Positions 11,346 through 25,600 of a DNA stretch of 64,000 nt are shown here, piece after piece; position 1 is the stretch's first letter, and every line of letters starts with the position of its first letter. The notes under the pieces were generated by a model. That model was not told the origin of the DNA. It saw only the letters and a program-made list of their open reading frames with translations, and did not search any database. Made by a program: the position numbers and the translations under genes. This DNA is from Strongylocentrotus purpuratus (lineage: Eukaryota > Echinodermata > Echinoidea > Camarodonta > Strongylocentrotidae): contig NW_022145607.1 in the NCBI RefSeq assembly GCF_000002235.5, positions 38,988,029 to 39,052,028 of the forward strand, given 5' to 3'.

Positions 11346-12095
11346 GACTTTCAGGTAGTATTATATAAAGGCGCCTGAAATCATGACCGGGGTTGTGTAT
11401 AAAGTCTCTCCTCATTTATATTTATTTTGTTAACACCTGCGTCAATTACCATCCCTGTTCGTGTTTTACAATGGTATTTCAACAAACGTTGGGTGACAGT
11501 TTTTAATCCCAGCATTTTTCTGTTTCCATTTGGTAGCATCAATAGTGAGGTTTGGATCTATGTTATTATCATACGTTGATGTTAATTTCAAAAGGGAATC
11601 GCTCATTATGTAGCTAAAGAAATTAAGGAAATTTCCAAGAAAAACAAGCTGTTCACGTCAGTAAGGGCGAGTAGAGCAGTTTTCTTTACATCGTTATACC
11701 TATTTCTTTTAAAAGAATTAGTTCTAATGCACATCACTGTGTTTCATTGTATACCCTTTTTAACTTTAACTTTTCTATCACGATCGGCTAGGCCTTGCCT
11801 CAGTATTTCCTTTACAAGATAACCTTTTCAATGTTTGTATTTCTTTTTCTTCAGGAGGGGGAGCTAGGATTCGGCGTGGACCCCGTAACAAACATGACAC
11901 AATCCATCACAGTAAAATAACATCTAAAGAGTAATAAAAAAAATGAAATCTCTACATTTTTGTCTTTCTCTCTCTCTCTCTCTTTCTCTCTTTATATCTC
12001 TCTATCTCTTTCTCTCTCTCTCTCTTTCTCCCTATCTCTCAGTTCAATTTGTTTATTTTAACCAAACAGCAACCTGGAATATCACCATTTTCAAA
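11346..12095. other. 5' region of the SLC5 gene, with a CT microsatellite
   Basis: This is AT-rich sequence without coding potential. A (CT)n-rich tract runs from about 11965 to 12043 and ends some 50 bp before the SLC5 start codon, so it would fall in the 5' UTR or core promoter. No convincing TATA box or initiator could be assigned, and an upstream noncoding exon cannot be excluded. Confidence 0.4.
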
Positions 12096-12176
12096 ATGGC
12101 GACTGCCGTTCTCGTTCCCGGTGATTACGCAGCCATTGTGTGTTATTTCATGGTTGTTTTCGGAGCAGGCCTTTAC
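12096..12176 (+). CDS. SLC5 exon 1
   Basis: Encodes the start Met and first helix ([17 protein letters not shown]...). The donor is ctttac|gtaagt, phase 0. Confidence 0.88.
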
Positions 12177-15100
12177 GTAAGTGCTCCATTTCGGGAAGTC
12201 ATTTACAATTGTTACGTTCATACGTTTTAATTTCAGTAAGAGCCCTATAAAGAGTATGTGCCCAGCTTGGTTAACAATTATTATCTCGTTTATGACCATG
12301 ATGACCCTGGGTAATGGTCTTATTTGGATCTGCAAAACTAAAGCCTTATAAAGTCAATGGATTTTATTACCAGTGTGCTTAAAAGTGTTATTTGCCCATC
12401 AACTATCTTTTTAATGTCCTTGTGTTTGTGTTTTGACCTCCCATGACCTGAAGATTTATTAAACACTTGCAATAAATCTGCTTCATTCAGATATCTAAAG
12501 ACAATCATATGACAGTATCTTTTTCTGGGGCAATTTTTTTAGGCTTTATATGGGTTATAGGTTTTAGGCTTTTCTTCAAACTCGGGTTAAAAAAAGAAGT
12601 TTGGCCTATTGCGTTCTGCAAATTGTTCAATTTTTTAACGTGATTCTAGACCCAGAGTTGGGTTCAAATGAATTAATACCATATAATATTTTAATTGTAA
12701 TATCATAATAGTTTCAAGAACTTATATTTAATAGTATTTTTGTTCTGCAATCAATAATGCCATACCATATTGACCTTTAAAAAAGAGGGGGGGCACATGC
12801 ATAAACTGCCAGCCGCAAAAGGCGCCTCCTTAAAAAGATGTAACATTAATTGTAGGTTTGAGGTTTATGTATTTGTACAGCTGCTAAATAATGACAAAAA
12901 CAACGACAAACAACGACAACGACAATATTATTCATAATAATAGTAATAATAATAATTTTAAAAATCATAACGGCATCTAGGAAAAAAAATAAAAATTTTC
13001 TTTTAAATTTCTGCTTTTAAAGCAGAAAAAGAGGATGAAGATTAAGAAAAAGTTACATTATCCAATGATTTATTATCTATAATATTTTTTTCTTCTGCTT
13101 CGTTTACAAAGGCGCTTTTTACATCGAACCGAGGAACAGTAAATGGGTATTTCTTGGCAGGAAGATACATGACATGGCTTCCAGTAAGTTGGTTTAAAGA
13201 GAGTTAAGTTATGATGTCTGGGATGTTTATTTAGAGAGAAATAGGCTTGAAGTTAGTATAAACAATTGAATTAATCAGTAGTTTAGATCAGCTTAAAGGA
13301 ATAGAGGGTATAGTTGATATATATTCTTAATACAAAAATAGGTAAAATAGATAAATATTTCAAAATTAATCGCAAATTAATCGATTTCATATTTTGATAT
13401 TAATATTGATATTGATATTGATTTATTCGTCCACAATGTGGAAATATGCTCCCCACCAGCATTACAATAATACAAGAAACAGAGTGCAATAAAATGAGAC
13501 GTACAAAACAATTAAGCAAACAATTTCAGAACAGAAAAGATCTCGTCATTTCACAGAAATGATTTTTACGCCATCCAAAATTGTTAAACTTCCTTTCTGA
13601 TTAGATGATTACAAATATTTCTCCACTGTTTTTAATGGGCTATTCAATATAATCATCGTTGGTGTACTAAGCTTTATGTGAATAGTTTGTAAATTCAAAT
13701 AATTATGATCATTATTGATATTGTTATTATTATTATCAACGCCATCATTGTTCGTCAAATTGGATAGATAATTGCAGTTATATTATTGTGGTCGTATTGA
13801 AATCATATATACATGTATGGATTATAACAATAATGGGTAACTGAAATGCTATCGTTTATTATCTCTTTACGAATTGGTTAAACATTGGTATGAAGGATTT
13901 TTCCTTCAAGGTGATTATATTCTCCCAACTTCTCAATTTGAAACGGTATTTAAGTGGTACAAATATTTGTAATGATATATATATATATTATATACAGCGG
14001 TTTGTATTATAGTTGTAAGGAAAATGTCAAATATCATATTTGACTGCATTAGACTGGGATCAAATTGATAAGTTTGTAATAGTAGTGATTTCTTCCTTCT
14101 GCTGATTCTATTTCAATTTAGGTCGGTGCATCGATTTGGGCCAGTAATATTGGGAGTGAACATTTCGTTGGACTTGCTGGTGATGCCGCTGTGACGGGCA
14201 TCTCCCCCGCTGCATTTGACCTCAATGTAAGTCACCTCTTAAGGGATAGTTGAGTTCTTGTTTAATACTGTAAATGCCTTCAAAGTGCACGGGTATTGCT
14301 CTTATTCTTATTTATGACATTTTTAGTGCACTTTTAGAAGCTAAATTTGCTATGAAGGTAATTTTAGCCCCCAAAACGTGTGAATTTGGATTGAATACGA
14401 TCATGACTATTCAGCTCCACTTTTTTTTTTAAAGGCGACCGGTAATTTATTAATTAATTACTAATAACAATACACGGGCCGGTTGGTTGTGAGTATTATC
14501 ACCAACACGAAAAAGCCAATATTGGCATTTGCTGAAATAAAACGTACACGATGCTATCTCGTTTTTCAACGGCTGGTTCAAAATTACCGAATATTTGTGG
14601 GGCACCACAAATAGATTGAATAAATATGAAACAAGTTCAAGGGATCGAGCGCTGGTTTTGCCAATTCATTTCGTAGCAAGCCCTCTAATCTTATCGATAT
14701 TCTGAGGAGCACAATTTTGATATGGCCCTACGTTTCCTGTTTTAATATCAACTTCCCATTTCCAAACGTTTTCCAGCAAACAAAAGTTTCGAAATTGTTG
14801 GTAATAACAAATATGCTAGGCAAGATATTAAAAATACCAAAAGAACACGGAGCTGCCCGAAAATAAACATATGATACCCCGATTATCAGGGGACGATTGC
14901 TCAAATGTCAAAATATCAAAATTATTGGGGAATGTAGCCGATGTCCCGGCCTCGTACCCGGCTGATTATCTGTCATCATGGGACCACCTACATGACTAAT
15001 AACGTATCCAGTATGAATAAAACGTAATATATATCTTTATTGTAATGAGTCCTTGTAAAAACTAAGAATGGTTGAATGTTGTCATTAACGAATGTAAAAT

Positions 15101-16590
15101 GAAACTTATTGAATATGTACATGGGCAATAACTTCAACAGAACTGAACGAAATGAATTTTCCAAGCACGGCGCCTTTGCAACAAAGCAAATGACAACGGA
15201 TACCAAGTGACTGTAATCCGAATTATACCTTAATAATACATTCCTATTTTCTTCACTGTATGTTTCAGGGCTTGTCTCTGTTACCCCTTATGGCGTACCT
15301 GTTCGTTCCTGTTTACATCGCATCAGGGGTAAGTAGCGCGGCAGATTCTGAATTTAGTTGCAATAAGGATATTAGTTGTTAAGAGGGAAGTCAATAACCC
15401 CGCTGACTTAAGAAAAATAGATACGTACTTTAAAGAGTGAAGTGAGTGTAACAATGCATTGGTTGATGTCCCTGTGCCACGACTGAGGGAAAGGGAGCAA
15501 TGGCGTACCTTTAACTCGGAAATATTCATCTTAGAATCAACAAAATTGAAAACTAACCATGATTGAAAACCTTTTTATAATCAGTTGACTATCAAGAAAT
15601 TCCGTATGCGATGTGTTGTTGTCGCCGTTGTTGATGTTGTATATCAATGTTTAAAGAAGAACTAACCCAAAGAGTAAGTGTAGGTATTCTGAAAAAAATT
15701 AATGAATTCCTGTCATTTGATGTATAATACATTTTACGAACGTGTAAAAGAGATATATAAATGAAGATTTCTTGGCATGATGTCAGCGCTCAAAATACAC
15801 GGGGGCGGTGGACGATTCGCCCTCGTGAGCTACATAATCACGGGGGCGATTGCAAAATTAAAAATCGCCCCCGTGGAATTATAGAATAAAGATTATCTTT
15901 TCTGTTATAACTTTAACACAATATTTAGTTTCAATTTTCAAACCTTAAACCAATGAAACGGAACTTAGATTAGCGTGCAAGATTTCCCGTTCTATGAGTA
16001 GGCCTAGTAATTATTACCGATTCAGCTTGCAGTGCAGTGCCGCCGTCAGCAGTGGTTATAGGCCTACTGCGCCGTTAGTAACGGTACGTGTGCACGCTGC
16101 CGCGCCATGTCTGCTGGAGCTGGAGGCGATCGCGCAAGGGCAGAAACATGGTCATGGAGAAGTTTTTCGTTGTGAAAGCGTAAACCCGCTAAAATCTGGT
16201 GATTTTAAATGACCAGCAAATAATGAACCACGACCAGTAAATCAATATAAGGGACTTTTAGATTTGCACGATGAGAACGTGGACTGCAACGTGTGACCTC
16301 CTTTTAAGGCACTGCCAGTGCTTAAAAGGACGTCACATGTGAGGGGGCTGGATAAATGCACATATATTTGTTTTGGGGGGTCCAGTTTTTGGGGAACATT
16401 TTTGGGCCGACTCAGCCGGCCGGTGAATATTAAAGCGGGGGGATGCTGGAGAGGAGAACTACTAATCTATTTTATTTTTTTCAAGGGCCGTTTTAGCATG
16501 ACTTTCTTTTTAACTCTTACTTTCACCTATCTCAGATAACCCTAAGTTTTTGTTTGCTGCTTTATGTAGTTGATAATGCATGATTAAAAT

Positions 16591-16623
<33 letters not shown>

Positions 16624-19600
16624 TCCACCATGATTTTGCAATGGTTCAGGGTTTGTGTAATGTACATTTGAAACCATTTCTTAGCGTCTCAACCCTAAAA
16701 AAATAGCAAAACTATTTTTGAGGAAAATCATTATACTGAACTGAATAAAGAATAATAGCTTTATATTGCCTCATACTAATACTGATACGAGCTAAAGTAT
16801 TTGTATAGAGGTATTCCAAAATGACATTCTGATAATCAATATTTTGTTCTGGTATCATATGTATATACGCATAATACAACTGATCTAAATGATTTCTTAA
16901 CGTGACATAGCTTCTTCTCCCCCTGCAAACAAAAAAGAAAACAAGGTTATTTAAACAAAGGATCATACGACAAATAATCATTGTGATTCAAATTGTTGCA
17001 AGGAATTTTTTGAATAAGCAATGCTTTTCACCAGAATCTTCTTTGAAAAAACGACTTTTACAAATCACAGCCATGCAAATCTGCCACTGTGTTGTAAGAT
17101 CACTTTCAGATTAGGAGAAATGTATTCTTTAATGAGTATTTTACATTGAATGGAACGTCTCAACTCAGTAAGCATGGCAGAGATTTGTAAAAGTTGTTGT
17201 TACAAAGAAGATAAATAGCAGTGCTTATTCCAGGCGCGGATCCAGGGGGGGGGGGGGGGGCGAGCGTGCCTTGGCCCCCCCCCCCCCCGCAAAAAAAAAA
17301 AAAAAAAAAAAGGAGAGAGAGAGAAGGAAAAGAAGGGAAAGAGGAGAGAAAGGGAAAAAAAGAGGAAGAAGAAAAGAAAAGAGGGAAAAAGGAGATGGGG
17401 GGGGGAAGGACTTGCCTCCCCCCTTCCTCCCCCCCCCCCCCCAATAAAAAAATAAAAGAGAAGGAAGGAAAGGGAAAGAAAAAAGATAAAGAGGAGATAA
17501 AGGGAAGGACAAAATAGGAAGAAGAAAAGAAAAGAAAGGGGATATCAGTTGCAATTTTCCCGCCAACAAGTTGTGGATCGAGGGGGGGGCAAAAGACCCT
17601 AGCCTCCCCCCCCCCCCCCCCCGTCCCCGCTAAAAAAAGAGAGAAGGAAGGAAAAGGAAAAGAGGAGAGCTAAAAGGGAACAAAAAGAGGAAGAAAAAAA
17701 GGAAAGGAAGAAAAGAAGCGGAGATCAGTTGCGGTTAATCCCGCCAACAATGTGTGGAGCGGGTTGGGGACCAAAATGACCGTGCCCCTCCCCCCCCCCC
17801 CCCCAGCAAACCTAAAAGAGAGATAAGGAAGGGAAGGGAAAGTGAAAGAGGAGAGAAAGGGAAAGGAAAATAAAGAGAATGAAGAAAGGTAAGGGATATC
17901 AGTTGCAATTTTCCCGCCAACAAGGTGTAGATCGGAGGTGGGGGGGGGGGCACTGGCATACTGATAGGAGAGGGGGGAGTTGGAGAAATAGAATTCAAAC
18001 GTGGTTTATTTATAATTCCATTACGGTGGTTAACAAATAATGCTGAAATGAGATAATTTTCCTCACTTCATGCGTTTGTTGGAAAATGACAAATTCCTAA
18101 ATTTACAGCCAGGCAAGAAAATGCTTCTTGAGATGCCTACATATCAGGGCCCGCGGAACGGCGGGGATCGGGATCCTCGAGCCCCTCCCCCCACACTTTC
18201 TTTGAAAAAGTATATTAAAGAGAAATAGAAAGAAAGAGAGCGAGAAAGAAAAAATAGTTAACAGCCAGGGTCACATTATAATGGGGTATCAAAATATGCT
18301 CATCTGACCATGGTTAAAATTAATGCCTAAAATCCTAAGGGCTCTGTCCCCTGGATTCCACCTAGGGCCCTAAGGCGGGCCCTTAGATGCTCATATGACG
18401 GTCATTTAATGCCTAAAACCTCTTATTTCTGGGGGCTCTGCCCCCTGGACCCCACGCCAAATAGTGTCCTGCTAGTGTCACAAATAATAAGGTATCAAAA
18501 ATGCTCATCTGACCGTAATTAAACGTCTAAAACCCCTGAGCTTCTGGGGGCTCTGCCCCCTGGACCCAACCAAGAGCCCTTAGGCGGGCCCCTCGATACT
18601 CATCTGACCGTAATTGAGTGCCTAAAACCCTTGAGATTCCGGGGCTCCGCCCCCTGAACCCCAAGCCAATTAGTGACCTGCCATTGTAACAATTAGGTAT
18701 CAAAAGAATGCTCATCTGACCGTAATTAAATGCCTAAACTCCTGAACTTCCGGGGCTCTGCCCCCTGGACCCCGTCTAGGGCTCTAAGATGGACCCCTGA
18801 ATGCTAATCTGACCGTAAATTAAAACCTTAAACCCCTGAGCTTCCGGGGCGGACAAGGTATCAACATAATTTATGTTCATCTGACAGCAGGCGCGTAGCC
18901 AGGGGGGCGGTGGGGTGGTCCCCCAATAAACGCCGGCCAAAAAAGAGGAGTGTAAAGGAAGAGGACGTAGGAAGAAAAGGGAATAGATAAAGAACATATT
19001 TGAAATTCAGACAAGGATTAAGAGTCGAGAACGGTACAACGAATCGTCTTCTTTCTCTAATGAATTAATGAAACGTCAAAGCTTCCGCGCTACGCGCGGG
19101 GGAGGGCAGGGGGAACTTAATTCAGACGAGGATAATTTTCGGGAACGGTACAACGAATCGTCTTCTTTCTATAATAATTTAATGAAACGTCGAAGCTTCC
19201 GCGCTTCGCGCAGAAGGGGGGGGGGAGGGGGAATTGATTGAGAGCGGTACGACGAATCTTCCTCTTTCTCTAATGATTTAATGAAAAGTAAAAGCTTCCG
19301 CGCTTCGCGCGGGTGGGGGAAACTAAATTATTTTCGAGAGCGGAACAACGAGTCGTCTTCATTCTCTAAAAATTTAATGAAACGTCGAAGCGGGGGGAAA
19401 ACTGAATTTAGACATGGATTAAGAGTCGAGAACGGTACAACGAATCGTCTTCTTTCTTTAATGATTTAATGAAACGTAAAAGCTTCTGCGCTTCGCGTGG
19501 GAGGGGGGAAACTGAATTTAGACAAGGATTAAAAGTCATAACGGTACAACGAATCGTCTTATTTCGCTAATGATTTAATGAAACGTAAAAGCTGTATTCA

Positions 19601-22600
19601 GACGAGGATTATTTTCGAGAACGGTACAACGAATCGTCTTATTTCGCTAATGATTTAATGAAACGTAAAAACTGTATTCAGACGAGGATTATTTTCGAGA
19701 ATGGTACAACGAATCGTCTTCTTTCTGTAATGATTTAATGAAACGTACAAGCTACCGCGCTTCGCGCGGGAGGGAGGAGGGGAAAACTGAATTCAGATGA
19801 GGATTAAGAGTCGAGAACGGTACAACGAATCGTCTTCTTTCTCTAATGATTTAATGAAACGTAAAAGCTTCCGAGCTTTGCGCGGGAGAGGGGGATAAAT
19901 TAAGACGAGGATTAAGAGTAAAAAACTGTACAACGAATTGTCTTCTTTTTCTAATGATTTAATGAAACGTAAAAGCTTCCGCGCTTCGCGCGAGAGGGGA
20001 AAAACTATTTTCAGACGAGTAGGCACGTCTGGAAGGGGGGGGGAGAGGGGGTTAGGGGGTCGACCCTCCCCCTTCGGTTTTTTTATGTTTGTATTTTGGA
20101 GCAACCCCCCACTTTTCTGTGATTTTTTTTTTTAATTAAAAAAAAAAAAAAAAAAATGCCAATGGCTGACCTAAAAAATTTCGAGACCAAAAAAAGAAGT
20201 TTCCCTTCCCCCCCCCCGCTTATTTAGCGGCTGGCTGAGTCGTTACGATTTTTTTTCGGACCAAAAAAAAAAAAGTGGGCCCCCCCCCCCTAAGAAATCC
20301 TGGATCCGCGCCTGGCTTATTCAAACAAAATATTCGCATCAATTTGAATCACAGTCATTATTTGTCGCTTAATCCCTTTTAATGATCTTGTTTTCTTTCT
20401 CGTTTGAAAGGGGAGAAGAAGATAGGCCACGTTAAAGACATCATAAAGATCAGTGTTGTATGCGTATATATTATATACACAGGCCCCGCGGAACGTTTAT
20501 CAAAATGGGGGGGGGGGTTCAGAGGTTTTAGACATTTAATTACGGTCTTTACTTTTACTTTATCAGCCGTTGTCAATCCACTGCAGGATGAAGGCCTCAG
20601 CATGATGTTTCCAAATGCTTCTGTTCAGCGCCTGTTGGTGCCAATTTGTCTGTCCCCAGAACTGTTGCAGCTCGTCTCGCCATCTTTTTTTTTTGACGTC
20701 CCCTGTTTCGTTCTCCCTCATATGGTGTCTAGTGAGTGATTGCTGAGCTCCAGCGATTGTCATTCCTACGGCTGATGTGACCCGCCCAATTCCATTTCCT
20801 TCTTTTCACTGTTTCAAGGATGTCCTGGACTTTTGTCTGTTCCCTGATCCATTTGTTCGTTTTTCTGTCTTTGTATGTGATGCTTAGAATACTTCTTTCC
20901 ATGTTGTGTTGCGAGGCTGCTAGCTTTCTTTCCATTTATGAAGTTAACGTCCATGATTACGGTCAGAGAAGCACAAATATTTTGATGCCGCATTTGTGTC
21001 ACTGGCAGGTCAGGGGGGGGGGGGCGTTTTCTATTTTATTTCTTAAGGTAAAATGTACGTTACTCTCCTATTTTTTTTACCGGTTTGTGAGGCTGGGGGG
21101 GGGGGGCGGGCCGGTAGAATCGGCCCGTGGATCCGCGCCTGTCCAAAATAGCACACACACAAAATCGCCTCGCCGCTACGCGGCTCAGTAAAGAAAGAAT
21201 GTAAAGGTTGCACCGGATAATGAGGAGGAAATAATGTGCAGAACGGGAAAAAATCGAGAGAATGTCATCAGGGGATGAAAGTCAGTAACAGCTATGTAGC
21301 TTGTATGGATATTTGTATAAACAAGAGCCCCCGTCAGTACTAAAAGAGCCCGTGTGAGAAGGCTCACGGGGGCTCTTTTTTGGGGGGAAGAGCCTCCGTG
21401 GACAAAAAATTAATTTGAGCCCTGCATGATGTACATGTAATGCCTTTTAGCATGACATGGGCGCAGCCATTTTGTTGACAATGTGACGTACCAGGCGGAG
21501 TTGTACATAGATCATGCACCAAGCATTATTAGTTGGAAATACTTTTTAATTCAATAACAAAACCTTACTTTTCGAAGAGGGAAACTCATGGTCGAATAGG
21601 TAACAACACATTTGGTGAAAAATATAATAGGGTATATTTATTAAAAATTACTCAAATACAGCGTTTGAAAAATCGTGTTCATTTATGCGAAACCTTCATC
21701 CCAGAACAGTACCAACATATGTATGCAAATGATAATAGCAGGTGAATAAAATGTTTCAAAACCCCAAACACCTGGAAAGGAAACATCTATACAACTACAT
21801 TTAAATACAATTAGTTAATAATATTAATAATAATAATGAACATTATTTGTATAGCGCATATCACTAACACAAAGAAGGTCCCTATGCGCTTAGAAAATAA
21901 GGAAATAGAGATAGGGCAGAATAGAAATGAACATTATGCCTCATACATGAAAATAATTAATTACAAACAAAAATAATGAAAAGCAATTCCTACATAGCTT
22001 ACATGTAATAGATAGTACATTCAGGTAATACAAATTGTTAAAATGAAAATTAAATTAGATGTTAATATGAACATGATACTATAACCTAAGAAGTTACTAA
22101 ACAGCTTGAACGAAATGAACAATTTACAAACAATAGAGTCTTAACGGACTCTGTTGTGCTTGCCAATTTGACAATATCAGGCAAGCTGTTCCACAATTCG
22201 GCCGAAGAATTTTTGAAAGAGCGAGTGCCATAATATTTTGTTTGAGTGTTTGAAGTTACCAGGAGGGATTTACTATTTGATCTTATTTTTTTTTTTGTAG
22301 GGGAATGAGATCTTGCAGGTAAGATGGGGCTGTACCGTTTAGGCATTGATATGTCAGTAAAAAGATATTATAACTAATTCGGGACTTAACTGGCAACCAA
22401 TGCAATTGTTTGAGTATGGGTTCTCTCATTCTCTGCGTTTAGTTCTAGTGATTAGTCTGGCTGCTGAGTTTTGGATTCTTTGTAATTAATGTATTGATAA
22501 ACAATTCCGCATATTGCGTCATGCAATCAAACAAATTTTAATGCCCATGTCTTGCTGAGAAACTGTAATTTATTCATGCTTTATGCCTTAAATTTGTCAT

Positions 22601-25600
22601 ACACTTTGATGGGAAATCTTGTAGATTGGTGGACAAGAATGCAATAAATCTCTCAGAACAACTAAAATTATTCTTTGGGGTTAGTTATTCTTTAAGTATA
22701 TTTCAATACAGCAACAAAATCTATTTAAATGTCATGCATTGTCGGTTTTATTTCTCCCATGATAAAATTTTAGGTATGTACCCTACCGGAATACATGATG
22801 AAAAGATTTGGAAGCAATCGCATCCGTATCTACCTTGCCTGCATGTCCATCTTCCTCTACATTGTATCTAGAATTTCGGTAAGTGGATCATTTGTCAAAC
22901 GAAGACAGTTACGAATGTTCTCAAAGCGTAATGCAATCAGGCATCCTCATCATCATCACCAACGTCTTTATCATCTTCATTACACCTTTGTTTTTCTTTG
23001 AAGCAAAAAAATCATTACACCTTTAAGGCCCGGTCACACACAGGGGACGCATGGGGAATGCTCAGCCAACGCATTGGAAATTTGCAATTTTGGCCAGTGC
23101 GTTGTCGTGCGCCCAACTTTTGTCGAAGCTACAGCGAGCTGCCACCAAATGCATAGCGTGTTGCTAGCGCGCTGAGCGCATACAGGGCGCATACCAACCG
23201 TACACAGAGCGCACATGATAACAACTTCCACGAATGCACAGCGTGTTGCTAGCGCGCTGGACGAATGGTCCACGCATGCACCGCGTTCTCAACAGAGGTG
23301 GTCACACATAGACGACGCACGGCCCGCGCATTGGAAATCGGAAAAGGACGTGTGCCTAACTTTTGTCATGATTTTGGAAAAGCTAGCGAGCTGACACATA
23401 ATGCACAGCGTGTAGCTAGCGCGCTCTGCGTATACAGGGCATGTGCTCCGCGTATGTCTGGCGCTGGTCTAGCGCGCTCCACGCATGTCTGGTGTGTCTT
23501 CGGCATGTACATTCATGCGTCCAGCTCGGCGCACATTTTTGAGCATGCTCAAAAAATCCATATGAACAAATTTCGGGCATCTGCTCACGCGGTCTACAAC
23601 ACGTGAAATCGTCTTTGAAAATGCGCTAAGTATGCAAAGAAATGCTCCTACAAGGAAAACAAACTTTGAATTCACACCATCTCGGGTGGACATCACATAT
23701 TCAAATACTGTTCTTTCCACTGATACCAATTTCGAACTGATTAGTAGATTGGAAAATAGGGCCTTTTCGTCTTCAATAATGGACAACAATCATTCAATTT
23801 GTGATTTCTCTATGGAGGTCACAGGAAAATTCGCCTTTTCCACTGGGGTTGTGTACTTCAACGAGATAATGCTCGTAACTGCGACTTGTTATTGGGCCAT
23901 CTCGGGCGCCAAAACAGAGGATATGTAATCCCCTACCGTCTGATGTGAACAGTGAACAGTGAACACAATATATTCCTGCTCCTCATTTTTGTCTGTTTTC
24001 TCGAGAATTGAGTCATCCTACGCTATTACTTTGATGACAGTCTATTACTCAAGTTCTATAGACAACACTGGACTGTTTATTCCTGAATTTATGCTTGATC
24101 TCGTGAGAACTAGATGAGAAACATTCTCCTACTTCCAAGTGAGTTGGGTATATATATATACTGTAGCCATGTTTTCAACAGTGTAACATATACCGGTATG
24201 TGCAAGCTCACTCAACTGCGAAACTAAGCTCTTGGATCTTCTTCTTTTGTACGGTTGATGATCACGTATTGTGTCTTCTCTGGGTATCAATGGAGTACTT
24301 TGGACTAATTACCCTCATCCTTACAATTTTGGGTCAACAGGATTTTTGCCCTATACTACCTACATGCTATGAGTTATCTACCCTAGTGAGCTATATTCCT
24401 GTCAGGAGCAAGTATAGTGGGTCATCTGGGGCTCGTTCCTAGAAACCAACGACAAGACAGTCATAACTTTATCCGCCAACTACGGAGATGTCTCTGATCT
24501 TCCTAAACCGTTTCACGAAGAGCTTACTAGCTAGTATCTCGTGAGATCGATATTATCGGCGAGAAGAGGAGCCGAGAATTAGCCTTAGTCGCAATACCAC
24601 CAGATTATTACAAAATTAATATTAGGGAAAATGCAATTATTTAAATGAATTAGTAATAAAAAAGATTGAAAATGATACCAAGAAATAAGAGATCCAATAT
24701 ACTTCCAAATTTGTGTAGATTAAACAATTGAAGTACTTGTAAAATATAATTGTGAGTTTTTCATTACATGACCAGTGAATCAGTTTTGTTGTTGAGATGG
24801 GCACCCCCGAATATTTTCATTTGATAGTTTATAAAAATACACCCTTATATTATTCTTTTAAAAAATACGATGTAATGAAATTTGTGTTCAATGTTTTTGG
24901 CGTCAGCACAATATAAAAATTACAAAACTTCAATATTTCAAAGGTTAAAACATATGTTTAAACCATTCACTTTACATAATTGAAAATAGAATTCATCTCG
25001 AAATTAATATGGGTCTGAAAACTAAAGAATACACTTCAAACTATGGCTTGCCTGCCGTGGCAAAATACATATCCCTTCGACGAGTTTACAATGTGGAAAT
25101 AAAGGCGTATAATCAGTTTATTTAAGTGGAAAAATCCTTAAATACAAACATGGCATATTTTCATGAGATTATCATATACAAAAAACGATAATTTACTGTT
25201 TAAGTGAATGTGTAGAAAAATCATAGTTGGAGGATTTATTGTCCTTTTTTGCCAGCCATAGTCTACCCAATAAATGACATGTGATGGCGCTGCCCATCGA
25301 CTAAATAGTTATGACAGAGATACGACGGTGTCAGAGGTGTCATAACTCCTTAGTCAGGATGTTGTCGTTGATCTTGGCAAAGAGGGCTTGGTGAAACACG
25401 TAGCGGACAAGTTGTTCACTAACGCTGATTTAGTCAAGAAGTTAGACTTATGACGGTTTCTAGGAACGGGCCCCTGTATGCTACTATGCCAACTCTACTG
25501 CAACATTCCAGTTGCTTCTTCAATCCGGAGATATAGCTACAAATCCTGGACCTTCTACCAATCGAAACCCTACCATTGCACATGTCGATCATTCTCATGA

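Larger units (their letters stand above)
17231..20314. mobile_element. 3.1 kb non-autonomous hAT-type element with perfect 8-bp target duplication
   Basis: The left end CAGGCGCGGATCCAGG and right end CCTGGATCCGCGCCTG are perfect 16-bp inverted repeats. GCTTATTC flanks both sides (17223-17230 and 20315-20322), an exact 8-bp target duplication typical of hAT. The interior has no transposase. It is almost all satellite DNA: a purine-rich minisatellite (17290-17960), an approximately 110-bp satellite (18280-18900) and a cgcttcgcgc satellite (19005-20015). A second terminus-like motif, CAGGCGCGTAGCCAGGGGGG, near 18891 suggests it is itself a composite. Confidence 0.9.
16857..20478. mobile_element. 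Fold-back element split by a hAT-type insertion
   Basis: Sequence from about 16857 to 17090 is inverted in 17140-17230 plus 20323-20478. Shared phrases include cgacaaataat, gtgattcaaatt, cttcttctcccc and cttttacaaat. Removing the hAT-type element (17231-20314) and one target copy leaves a palindrome of about 0.53 kb with a small loop. The intact left arm carries GAATAAGC at 17012-17019, the reverse complement of the hAT target GCTTATTC, confirming where the insertion occurred. No coding region belongs to it. Confidence 0.75.

Noticed and set aside
11943..12095. Upstream extension of the SLC5 start through a Ser/Leu-rich frame
   Set aside because: The extension ([16 protein letters not shown]...) is read from the CT microsatellite. 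The ATG at 12096 begins the family-like N-terminus.
17160..17998. Proline/lysine-rich open frames in the intron 4 element
   Set aside because: These are the same low-complexity artefact, from the purine-rich minisatellite with G/C runs.
20479..21141. A second complete hAT-like element between caggccccgcgg and ggatccgcgcctg
   Set aside because: The two ends are not convincing inverted repeats of each other and no target duplication was found. They may belong to different truncated elements.
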